The position numbers and the translations under genes were made by a program. Shown here piece by piece: positions 11,402-21,877 of a stretch of 64,000 nt of DNA. Positions within the stretch are counted from its first letter, which is position 1; every line of letters starts with the position of its first letter. Source of the stretch: Bilabrum cf. latius (Eukaryota > Bigyra: Bicosoecida > Bigyra > Bicosoecida); NCBI GenBank assembly GCA_965178125.1, contig OZ237748.1, positions 186,001 through 250,000 on the forward strand, read 5' to 3'. The notes under the pieces are model-generated. The model made no database searches. It was not told the origin of the DNA and saw nothing but the letters and a program-made list of their open reading frames with translations.

Positions 11402-14400
11402 ATGGCGAATTATCGAGCCGAAATTAGCTGCAATGCAGCCGGCAAGCAACCGTCAACTGGGGTGCATCAGCTACAGCCATTCAGGGCCGCCGCCACGCAG
11501 CCGCCGCGCATGACGATCCTTACCCTTGCAGCAATCGTATGCATGTCGCAGTCCTCTTCGGCCCAGAGTCCGTTGCCCTCTCCCTCTCCCGCCGCTGCCG
11601 GTACCATCGTCTCATCTGCGACCAAGATCGCGCAGGGGCTCAGCGGATTGCCTTCCAGCTTTCCCCAGGCCGGGGACTCCTTCGGGCAGTCCGCACAGTC
11701 AATGGGGGATATGGACGGGGATGGAATTGAGGACATGATCGTGTTTCTGTACTCTGGAGATGGCGGGAGCGTCTCGAGTGCAGGCAGTTTTGCCATCTTG
11801 CACATGAACCGGGATGCCACCGTGAAGGACTTCCGGGAGTACTGGCTGGGAACCGGTGGTGGGATCGACGATTCGATCGCGGGACAGGCGGGCTCTCAGT
11901 TCGGTGAAGGCGCAAACCGCTTCGACCAGCCGTCGGGGGACGACCCTGACCAGCCTAGGGTATTCGTGGGGCAGCCGACGTACACTGCATCCTCGCTCAA
12001 TAACGTGGGTCGGGGCTTCATCCTCCGGTTCGATGGCGAGACTGTGACGAGTGTGACTCAGCTGTTCAACGGGCTGAACGGAATCCCGGCGGGGCACTTC
12101 AGCGCCGGGGGACGTTTCGGTTTCGCGTCCACCGGTGGATTGGGCGACGTGGACGGCGACGGGTACCACGATCTGGCAGCGAGCTCGATCCTCTCCTTCG
12201 CCGGCGTATCCCAGGGCGGCATCATCCACCTGTTCTTCCTAAACGGTGACGATACGGTCAGCAGCATCAAGCAGCTGTCTCAGGCAGCGGGCGGCGGATT
12301 CGACGGGCTTTCGTCCTCCGTGGAGTGGCTCGGCTACAGCATGGTCGCGATGACTCCCCGCGGCCCGGGCAGGAACGTCGACCTCGTGATCGGAGCAGCG
12401 AAGTCTGACGTCATCATTCTGTGCGGAATCGACACGTCGGGTGACGTGGTGAGCGGATCGATCGAGGTGCTGGACAACGGGCAGGAGGGCGTCCCCACAG
12501 GAACGTTCGTTTCGGGTTCGCGGGTCGGGGGCGGCCTCGCCAACTTGGGCGACATCGACGGCGACGGGCAGACGGACATCGGAAACGGGGCGTTTGTCTA
12601 CGACAGCGGGGGCAGCACGCTGACGGGCCAGAGCCACATCCTGTTCCTGAACCCCGGCGGCGAATCGGACGCCGTTAAGAGCGTTACCACGTTGACGTCA
12701 TCCACGTCAGGGCTCAGCGGAGTGCAGTCGGCGGGCAGCAGGGCTGGCATCGTGGGTGCCTTCGATGACCTCAACGGGGACGGGAGGGCGGATTTGATCT
12801 TCCGGGCGGCGCACGACACTACTGGAGGGTCCTTTACGGGCGCGGTGCTCGTGGCATCGCTCGGCGGACCGGCTCCTTCGCCCTCGCCGGCTCCTCAAGG
12901 AACGCTCGTCGAGGTCACGGTGATCGGCCAAGACGAGGGCGGGCTGCCGGTGACATTCCCCGAGGCGGGTGACCAGTTTGGCCACCAGGCAGCTGCGATC
13001 GGAGACATGGATGGGGACGGGATCGAGGACGTGGCTGTGTTCATTCAGCTCAGGGACGCCGGGGGAGTCTCGAGTGCGGGCGCTTTTGCCACCTTACATA
13101 TGAACCGGGATGCCACCGTGAAGGACTTCCGAGAGTACTGGCTGGGAACCGGCGGTGGGATCGACGATTCGATCGCGGGACAGGCGGGTTCTCAGTTCGG
13201 AGGTGGGATATGCCGGTTTGACCAGCCCCGGGGAACAGATGGGGACGAGCCAAGGCTTGTGGTCGGCCAGAACGATTACGACGACACGGGAGGTGCAGGG
13301 GCAGGGGCAGGACGGGCCTACATACTCAGGATGCATCCAACGAGCGGTGCGGTGACGAGCGTGATCACGCTGGGCAGCGGCTTGGGAGGTCTGCCTGCCG
13401 GCTTCCTCAGCAGCGGCGATCGATTTGGCGCCTCTTCCGCCGCACTGGGCGACATTGATGCCGATGGACTCAACGATATTGCGGTGGGGGCCTCTCGGTC
13501 TGACAGCGGGGGCAGCGACGGAGGTGCCGTGCACATATTCAGGATGAATGGGGACGACACGGTGAAGGCGCATTCCATCGTATCGCAGGCCACGGGCAAC
13601 GGCCTTGATGGCATCAGCCCGTTCATCGAGAGGATCGGCACTTCCGTTGCAGCCATGAGCCCGAGGGGCACAGGACGTGCGGTGGATCTCGCGATCGGTG
13701 CCCCGCTCTCTGACACAGTGGTACTGGTGGGAATCGATTCCAGCGGGCAGGTAGTGTCTGGATCAATCGAGGTGCTAGAAGACGGTGCGGGGGGCATTTC
13801 GTCAGGGACTATCACGGGAAGCACTCAATTTGGGACCGGCATCACAAGCCCTGGCGATCTTGACGGAGACGGGGTGAGTGACCTCGTGATCTCTGCACCT
13901 GCGGACGACACGGGCGGGGCCGATTCTGGGAAATCGATCGTTCTGTACATGAACGCGGGTACGGGAACAAACGCTGTCAAAGGAGTTCTTGAGCTCACTA
14001 TCGGCACTCTGGGTCTCACTGGGAAGCAGGAAACCAGCTCGCAAACAGGCGTGGCTGCTGCCTTCACGGACCTGAACGGAGACGGCAGACCCGCGTTGAT
14101 TTTCGGTGCACCAGCAGCGGCTTCCAACGGCGGACAGGTGCTTATTGCGACCATGGGTGGACCGAGACAGTCGCCTTCAACGAGCCCAACACCCAGCATC
14201 ACGCCCAGTACATCGCCCACGTCGTCATCGACAAGCACCAGCAGCGCGACACCCACGCCCAGTATCACTGCCAGCACCACTGCCAGCCCAAGCAACAGCC
14301 CAACAGCGTCAGTCTCCCCGTCAAGCAGTCCCAGCCCGAGCACCACGGCCAGCCCGAGCCCAACGAGCAGCAGCAGTCCCAGCCCGAGCACCACGGCCAG

Positions 14401-17400
14401 CCCGAGCCCAACGAGCAGCAGCAGTCCCAGCCCGAGCACCACGGCCAGCCCGAGCCCAACGAGCAGCAGCAGTCCCAGCCCGAGCACCACGGCCAGCCCG
14501 AGCCCAACGAGCAGCAGCAGTCCCAGCCCGAGCACCACGGCCAGCCCGAGCCCAACGAGCAGCAGCAGTCCCAGCCCGAGCACCACGGCCAGCCCGAGCC
14601 CAACGAGCAGCAGCAGTCCCAGCCCGAGCGCGACAGCCAGCACCAGTCCCAGCGGATCTGTCTCCCCATCGAGCAGTCCCAGCCCGAGCACCACGGCCAG
14701 CCCGAGCCCAACGAGCAGCAGCAGCCCCAGCCCGAGCACCACGGCCAGCCCGAGCCCAACGAGCAGCAGCAGCCCCAGCCCGAGCACCACGGCCAGCCCG
14801 AGCCCAACGAGCAGCAGCAGTCCCAGCCCGAGCACCACGGCCAGCCCGAGCCCAACGAGCAGCAGCAGTCCCAGCCCGAGCGCGACAGCCAGCACCAGTC
14901 CCAGCGGATCTGTCTCCCCATCGAGCAGCCCCAGCCCGAGCACCACGGCCAGCCCCAGCAGCAGCCCGAGCATGGGTTCATCTGCCAGCCCCAGCAGCAG
15001 CCCGAGCATGGGATCATCTGCCAGCCCCAGCAGCAGCCCGAGCATGGGATCATCTGCCAGCCCCAGCAGCAGCCCGAGCATGGGATCATCTGCCAGCCCG
15101 AGCAGCAGCCCGAGCATGGGATCATCGGCCAGCCCCAGCAGCAGCCCGAGCATGGGATCATCTGCCAGCCCCAGCAGCAGCCCGAGCATGGGATCATCTG
15201 CCAGCCCCAGCAGCAGCCCGAGCATGGGATCATCTGCCAGCCCGAGCAGCAGCCCGAGCATGGGATCATCGGCCAGCCCCAGCAGCAGCCCGAGCATGGG
15301 ATCATCTGCCAGCCCCAGCAGCAGCCCGAGCATGGGATCATCTGCCAGCCCCAGCAGCAGCCCGAGCATGGGATCATCGGCCAGCCCCAGCAGCAGCCCG
15401 AGCATGGGATCATCTGCCAGCCCCAGCAGCAGCCCGAGCATGGGATCATCTGCCAGCCCGAGCAGCAGCCCGAGCATGGGATCATCGGCCAGCCCCAGCA
15501 GCAGCCCGAGCATGGGATCATCTGCCAGCCCCAGCAGCAGCCCGAGCATGGGATCATCTGCCAGCCCCAGCAGCAGCCCGAGCATGGGATCATCTGCCAG
15601 CCCCAGCAGCAGCCCGAGCATGGGATCATCGGCCAGCCCCAGCAGCAGCCCGAGCATGGGATCATCTGCCAGCCCCAGCAGCAGCCCGAGCATGGGATCA
15701 TCTGCCAGCCCGAGCAGCAGCCCGAGCATGGGATCATCGGCCAGCCCCAGCAGCAGCCCGAGCATGGGATCATCTGCCAGCCCCAGCAGCAGCCCGAGCA
15801 TGGGATCATCTGCCAGCCCCAGCAGCAGCCCGAGCATGGGATCATCTGCCAGCCCCAGCAGCAGCCCGAGCATGGGATCATCTGCCAGCCCCAGCAGCAG
15901 CCCGAGCATGGGATCATCTGCCAGCCCGAGCAGCAGCCCGAGCATGGGATCATCTGCCAGCCCCAGCAGCAGCCCGAGCATGGGATCATCTGCCAGCCCC
16001 AGCAGCAGCCCGAGCATGGGATCATCTGCCAGCCCCAGCAGCAGCCCGAGCATGGGATCATCTGCCAGCCCCAGCAGCAGCCCGAGCATGGGATCATCTG
16101 CCAGCCCCAGCAGCAGCCCGAGCATGGGATCATCTGCCAGCCCCAGCAGCAGCCCGAGCATGCGATCATCTGCCAGCCCCAGCAGCAGCCCGAGCATGGG
16201 ATCATCTGCCAGCCCCAGCAGCAGCCCGAGCATGGGATCATCTGCCAGCCCCAGCAGCAGCCCGAGCATGGGATCATCTGCCAGCCCCAGCAGCAGCCCG
16301 AGCATGGGATCATCTGCCACTGCCTCTTTAAGCCCTAGTCCGAGCACAATGAGCACCCCAGCCGCAAGCGCGAGCCCGACACCTTCCTCAAGTTCACTCG
16401 TCACACCATCCCCACGGAACGCGACTTGCTTCGACGCTATACTCAACGGACAGGAAGGCGACATCGATTGCGGGGATCCAAGTGACAGCTCGTGTCCCGG
16501 GTGCACACAAGGCAGGGCCTGCACTTTCACCGCAAATTGCGCGGCTGGTCTCATTTGCGGGCAGCAGCAGCGAAGGTGCGTAGCTCCCGTGCAGCTAGCC
16601 GGCGCGTACGTAGCCGTGATTGGGCTCCGGATTGATGGTGTGGCGAGTGCGCAGTTCGTCGACGTCCTGCAGGCACCGCTGCTTGACGGCGTGATTTCAG
16701 CGACCGGCGCAGAGGCGGCTTCCGTGACTCGGATCGTGGAGCTTGGCTCCACCTCATCATCATCATCATCATCATCTTCGGCTTCCCGGTTCCTGGCGTC
16801 TGGTCTGGGTCAGGTTCTGCAAAGTCTTGCACCTCGTGCGCTGCAAGGCGCTGCACCCGGCGTGGAGGTTGACCTGCAGGCGAGGCTGCCGCCGGGTGCA
16901 GACGAGCAGAAGGCCAAGGAGGCTCTCTCTGCATACCTATCATCTAGCGAAACAGGAGCGGGCGAACCTGGGGCTGGAGGAGCGGGTGGAGGTGGAAGCG
17001 GTGAAGGCAAGGAGAACGGTAGCGGAAGCGACGGGGGAGGTGCCGGTGGGGGTGGTGCGGGCCAGCCGCCCGTGGAGGGTCCGAGCCTTCTTGCCGACCT
17101 GCGTGCGGCGGCCGAGTCCTCCGCCGCTATCGATTCCGGATCCATATAGGTTGCAACCGCGGAGGCCACCATCGAGACGGTGGTTCTGACGGCAGATGTG
17201 GTGATGGAGGAGGCCCCACCCTTGCCGAGCGGCAACCAACAAGGCGGGGATGGAGGGGGAGGTGGCGGTACTGGCACTGGTGCTGGCACTGGTGCTAGCA
17301 TTGGGGGTGATGATGACGATTCACTGTCTACTGGTGCGATCGCAATTCTGGCCGTGTTCGGTGCGGTCGTGCTGCTGGTGGTCGCCGTTGGATATTTTAT

Positions 17401-17797
17401 CGTGAGTGCCCGGCGGCGGGCGGTTCCCGGCAGAGCAGGCTGCTGCTCTTCATCTTCGAAGTACGCGGCCTCGCACGCACCCCATCCGTCCGGCTCGAAC
17501 GACGCGATGTCAAAGACGAGATCAACGGCAGAGATGCTGGAACGCCGGAGCACCCAGGAGGCGGCTCTCCCGAGGCGAAGCAACGCAAACGGAGATGATG
17601 GTGGGGTCAAGAGAACTGCACTGGACGACATCGGCGTTGATGTGAACGTGGACGACGATGATGAGGCGGGGCCTGGCAGCATGTACGCCGCTTTGGCATC
17701 CGGGCCGGGGGGGTCATCTGCCGCCTCCGCCTCTGCTTCTTGCCCCCACAAGGGGGGCGGGGACGACGGCGCCATCGATGACGGGGTGCACGTGTGA
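11402..17797 (+). CDS. Large FG-GAP (integrin-alpha-like) single-pass membrane protein; one in-frame UAG before the membrane helix
   Basis: About 2,131 residues if TAG at 17147 is sense; TGA at 17795 ends it. A signal-type segment lies at residues 37-55 (MTILTLAAIVCMSQSSSAQS), so the ATG at 11510 is an alternative start. Eight FG-GAP blades (residues about 60-910) carry calcium-loop motifs such as GDMDGDGIED, GDVDGDGYHD and GDIDADGLND. A Ser/Pro/Thr stalk (about 920-1670) has 51-bp and 36-bp coding repeats. A Cys-rich motif (about 1675-1727, NGQEGDIDCGD, GRACTFTANC) and a SEA-like domain follow. After the UAG (residue 1916) come ATIETVVLTADVV, a membrane helix (about 1976-2001) and a cytoplasmic tail. 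Stopping at TAG would remove the helix. Likely an extracellular adhesion or matrix-binding protein; the ligand is unknown. Confidence 0.8.
14330..14945 (+). repeat. 51-bp coding repeat in Ser/Pro stalk
   Basis: Tandem copies of a 17-residue unit, SPSPSTTASPSPTSSSS, interrupted twice by SPSPSATASTSPSGSVSPSS. It is in frame with the FG-GAP gene and forms the first part of its stalk. The repeats also keep a minus-strand frame open, which is a shadow. Confidence 0.85.
14946..16320 (+). repeat. 36-bp coding repeat, about 38 copies
   Basis: Twelve-residue unit SSASPSSSPSMG repeated with almost no amino-acid change; the DNA alternates CCCAGC/CCGAGC and TCT/TCG. It forms the bulk of the extended, probably O-glycosylated stalk of the FG-GAP protein. 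One copy has Arg for Gly (near 16163). Confidence 0.9.
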
Positions 17798-18961
17798 CGA
17801 GTGTGACAAGGTGGTGGCGGAGTTGGTTGTGCATCGCACTGTACGGAATTGACTCGATTGGGACGATCTAGGGCGCGCTTGCTGCTTGCGCGCTTGTATG
17901 CGTCGTATATGTGTCGTCGCTGTGGGGGGCTGGGGGGTTGCCGGCATGGGGGGGTGGCATGGGGGGGTGGCATGGGGGGGGGCGGCATAGGTGCGTGTCC
18001 CCGAACGGCTCGAGTCTAGCACACGATCTTCGCGTGGCTGCCAATGGCGCCCGCGAAAGAGAGAGCGATCGGGCGCGCGTGATGCATCGAGCTCATGGTA
18101 CCAAGTGCCGACGGTGATTGTCTGGTGTCCCCTACGAATGTAATGGTACAATAGACACAATAGACTAGTCTACTGGTTTGTACCGGTTCCGGATCGGATC
18201 AGTGATTTGCGCGGCGCCATAAAATGATGCACCTCGATTCAGCACGCTCCTGCACGTTTGCTGGTGCGCTTCTCAACTCCGCACGAGGAGATTAAGTATG
18301 TTGATATGCTATTCAAAGATACGGCCTTTGGCAGGGAGCTGCAGCTTTGTGCGGCGCCGTATCTGTGTGATTAGTGTTACACGACAGCCCGACAGTACCC
18401 GGACAATCCTCTCTAGTCAACAAAACGACCTAAATGTACACCTGTATGATAATGACACCTAATTATGCGGTTTACAGCAGACAGAAGTCTGAATATGATT
18501 CATTTGGACAGGACAGGGTCCACGGTCGTCCCTCTGGCAGCCGCAGCAAACTTCCTTCGACTGGCCCTCTTGAGACACTGAATTTGATTACATCCTTGGC
18601 ATGCAGGGATCCAAATCGCGCATTTCGACGTGCGTGCGAAATGCCTGGCGGCCACATGGTTGCAACTCGTGGTGCAGCGGGTATGCCGGGGTGACTGTCA
18701 ACCACCGTACGAACATCGCAGCCCGATTGTAATGCTTGCTCGGACTTCAGTAACAAATGAATAGATCCAATAGTCAAAAAGTATAGGCTGAACGTTTGCG
18801 ATTGAACAGCTTACCCTCAGGTCAGACGCTACCGGCAACCGCCGTCCGCTTGTGGACACAACCTCGCACCTCCACCGCAAAAAAAACTCCTTCCCCTCGC
18901 GGGTCAGGGGGCCGCCTAAGCCTAGAGCAGTAAAAGCATAGACAGTCAAGACAACCTGTAC
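17798..18961. other. Intergenic region with a G-run cluster
   Basis: At about 17921-17990 the plus strand holds repeated G runs of 5 to 9 within GGCATGGGGGGGT units, able to form G-quadruplexes. The remainder has no supported gene. Confidence 0.4.
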
Positions 18962-20495
18962 GCTCACCTTCAGCGCAGGTCACAGGCTCAGCGAGGTCGT
19001 CCCAGCGGACAGGGCGGGTAGAGCGCGAGGGCTCACCTTCAGCGCAGGTCACAGGCTCAGCGAGGTCGTCCCAGCGGACAGGGCGGGTAGAGCGCGAGGG
19101 CTCACCTTCAGCGCGGGTCACAGGCTCAGCGAGGTCGTCCCAGCGGACAGGGCGGGTAGAGCGCGAGGGCTCACCTTCAGCGCAGGTCACAGGCTCAGCG
19201 AGGTCGTCCCAGCGGACAGGGCGGATCGAGCGCAAGGGCTCACCTTCAGCGCGGGTCACAGGCTCAGCGAGGTCGTCCCAGCGGACAGGGCGGGTAGAGC
19301 GCGAGGGCTCACCTTCAGCGCAGGTCACAGGCTCAGCGAGGTCGTCCCAGCGGACAGGGCGGATCGAGCGCGAGGGCTCACCTTCAGCGCAGGTCACAGG
19401 CTCAGCGAGGTCGTCCCAGCGGACAGGGCGGATCGAGCGCGAGGGCTCACCTTCAGCGCAGGTCACAGGCTCAGCGAGGTCGTCCCAGCGGACAGGGCGG
19501 ATCGAGCGCGAGGGCTCACCTTCAGCGCAGGTCACAGGCTCAGCGAGGTCGTCCCAGCGGACAGGGCGGGTAGAGCGCGAGGGCTCACCTTCAGCGCAGG
19601 TCACAGGCTCAGCGAGGTCGTCCCAGCGGACAGGGCGGATAGAGCGCGAGGGCTCACCTTCAGCGCGGGTCACAGGCTCAGCGAGGTCGTCCCAGCGGAC
19701 AGGGCGGATCGAGCGCGAGGGCCCACCTTCAGCGCAGGTCACAGGCTCAGCGAGGTCGTCCCAGCGGACAGGGCGGATAGAGCGCGAGGGCTCACCTTCA
19801 GCGCGGGTCACAGGCTCAGCGAGGTCGTCCCAGTGGACAGGGCGGATAGAGCGCGAGGGCTCACCTTCAGCGCAGGTCACAGGCTCAGCGAGGTCGTCCC
19901 AGCGGACAGGGCGGATCGAGCGCGAGGGCTCACCTTCAGCGCAGGTCACAGGCTCAGCGAGGTCGTCCCAGCGGACAGGGCGGATCGAGCGCGAGGGCTC
20001 ACCTTCAGCGCAGGTCACAGGCTCAGCGAGGTCGTCCCAGCGGACAGGGCGGATAGAGCGCGAGGGCTCACCTTCAGCGCGGGTCACAGGCTCAGCGAGG
20101 TCGTCCCAGCGGACAGGGCGGATCGAGCGCGAGGGCTCACCTTCAGCGCAGGTCACAGGCTCAGCGAGGTCGTCCCAGAGGACAGGGCGGATCGAGCGCG
20201 GGGGCTCACCTTCAGCGCGGGTCACAGGCTCAGCGAGGTCGTCCCAGCGGACAGGGCGGATCGAGCGCGAGGGCTCACCTTCAGCGCAGGTCACAGGCTC
20301 AGCGAGGTCGTCCCAGCGGACAGGGCGGATCGAGCGCGAGGGCCCACCTTCAGCGCAGGTCACAGGCTCAGCGAGGTCGTCCCAGTGGACAGGGCGGATC
20401 GAGCGCGAGGGCTCACCATCAGCGCGGGTCACAGGCTCAGCGAGGTCGTCCCAGCGGACAGGGCGGATCGAGCGCGAGGGCCCACCTTCAGCGTC
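18962..20495 (-). repeat. 69-bp tandem repeat, about 22 copies; open on the minus strand and bounded by intron-like ends
   Basis: The unit is 69 bp. Read on the minus strand it encodes a 23-residue unit containing RSIRPVRWDDLAEPVTC, open without any stop from 20507 to TGA at 18824-18822. Variation is mostly single-base (CAG/CGG, GTAGAGC/GATCGAGC). Each unit boundary on the minus strand reads GCTGAAG then GTGAGC, that is an AG acceptor next to a consensus GTGAG donor. The final copy leads into a short GTGAGC...TTTTACTGCTCTAG segment that looks like a small intron. Whether the array is exon, intron or neither cannot be settled here. No ATG is present upstream in the frame. Confidence 0.8.
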
Positions 20496-21359
20496 CTCCT
20501 CTGCCACACGCCCTCCTGAACCCTCGTCCTCCTGCCTGTATTTTTATACCAGCCAGCAATACGCCCCCCCCCCCCCCCCCCCCCTTCCTCCAAAGGATAA
20601 GACGAGCAGGCGACTCGCTTCCTCTTGCAGATACCCGATTATCATCGACGGCTCATGTGCTCCTCAATCGCGACGTCAGACGATTCCGTCGCCGCGTTAT
20701 CCTACCGGGGCATTACGCGCCTAAGTTTTGCAGATAGCTGACCCTGAGGCGGCGCAACGTACGGGTTGGCGGACGTGGCGAATGCCAAGTTGGGGAGCTT
20801 AACATGAGTTTGAACAAGCTGGTCGCAGGATGAGGACGAAGCGGATCATGTCCATTACGGTGCCCACACCATCAATACATCGCTGGAGCATATACCGTAA
20901 GGCCTCCACAAACGATGCTTGTTCCCTGGTGCTGGAATTGCGGTTTACTTCGGCGAAGCAGCGAAGTCTGATGGTCCTTTCACCACCGGTTTGCACCTCT
21001 TCGCGTGAAAATCCGCGCACTCGCCGTTTGCTGAATGGTCGCAATTGAATTTATTGATATCTGTCCCCAGACGAGCGTCTCGGCTCCTTCATATCTGAAG
21101 GTGTCCTTCGACACAGAGCTTTTACTGTCGACTTTAGTTGAGGGCACCGGCTTTTGCTCATTTGAGAACCGATCCACAAAGACATCGAACTGCTCGTCGG
21201 CTCACATTTACAAATTGATTGCATTCGTTAATCAAGGGTGTCATTGCCTCTATAACCGAGAATTTTGTGAGGCGAGTGGCAGAGTTCGCGGTTGCGACCA
21301 GTCTTGCACAATGCGACGCGTTGTTCCTGAGCACTTTCCTTATCGTGTAGCCACACGAA
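20496..21359. other. Intergenic region with TATA-like element and poly-C tract
   Basis: A minus-strand TATAAAAAT lies near 20541-20549, about 30-40 bases upstream of the 69-bp array frame. A run of about 22 C follows at 20564-20585. The rest holds no supported gene. Confidence 0.35.
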
Positions 21360-21703
21360 ATGGTTGCACCTGCGTCAAACGTAAAAATAATAAACCCTTT
21401 TAAAGGCGACCAAAGCGAAACGCACGTCACTAAGGTGGAATTTTGTGCTATCAAGCCAGACGTGGGTCCCAAAATTGAAGTAGACGCACCCCTCACACAC
21501 AAGCTACTATTCGGAGGACTTTTCGCTCCAATTGAGGCCTTTCAAAAATTGAAATCCGCGGAGCATCAGGTAGAAGCCAAGTCTGACGCGGGAGAGGCAC
21601 CTGAAGGTGAAGCTTCGTTCCCCCGATGTATTGCAGAGCAGACAGCGGTTCTGAGGGCCCAAATCACAAAGAACAAAGACTACACCCTGCCAAACAAAAA
21701 GAG
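21360..21703 (+). other. Possible 5' exon of the RCC1/TIG gene
   Basis: An open frame from ATG 21360 ends in AAAAGAG followed by GTAAGT (donor at 21704). Downstream an acceptor ATTCACAG ends at 21876. Splicing 21704-21876 (173 bp) would join this frame in phase to ATG 21878. The peptide has no recognised domain. A downstream start at 21878 gives a good signal peptide, so this could equally be a 5' UTR exon. Confidence 0.35.
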
Positions 21704-21877
21704 GTAAGTCATTGCATTCGTTCGTTGGTTGCCTCTTATACGCAGACGGCCGCCCAACACATTGTCCGTCCGTCCCGAGAGAGGCTCTCCGCCGAACCTC
21801 TGGAGCAAAAAGTGGTACACCTCGGAAGCTACCTATTGCATATGCTGATATACATTCCATTTCTTAATATTCACAGG

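Noticed and set aside
13825-16752. Minus-strand 975-codon ORF opposite the FG-GAP gene
   Set aside because: It is the shadow of the plus-strand SPS-rich repeats; the plus frame carries signal peptide, FG-GAP blades, Cys motif and membrane helix.
20799-21340. Short ORFs on both strands
   Set aside because: No domain, no codon bias and mutual overlap.
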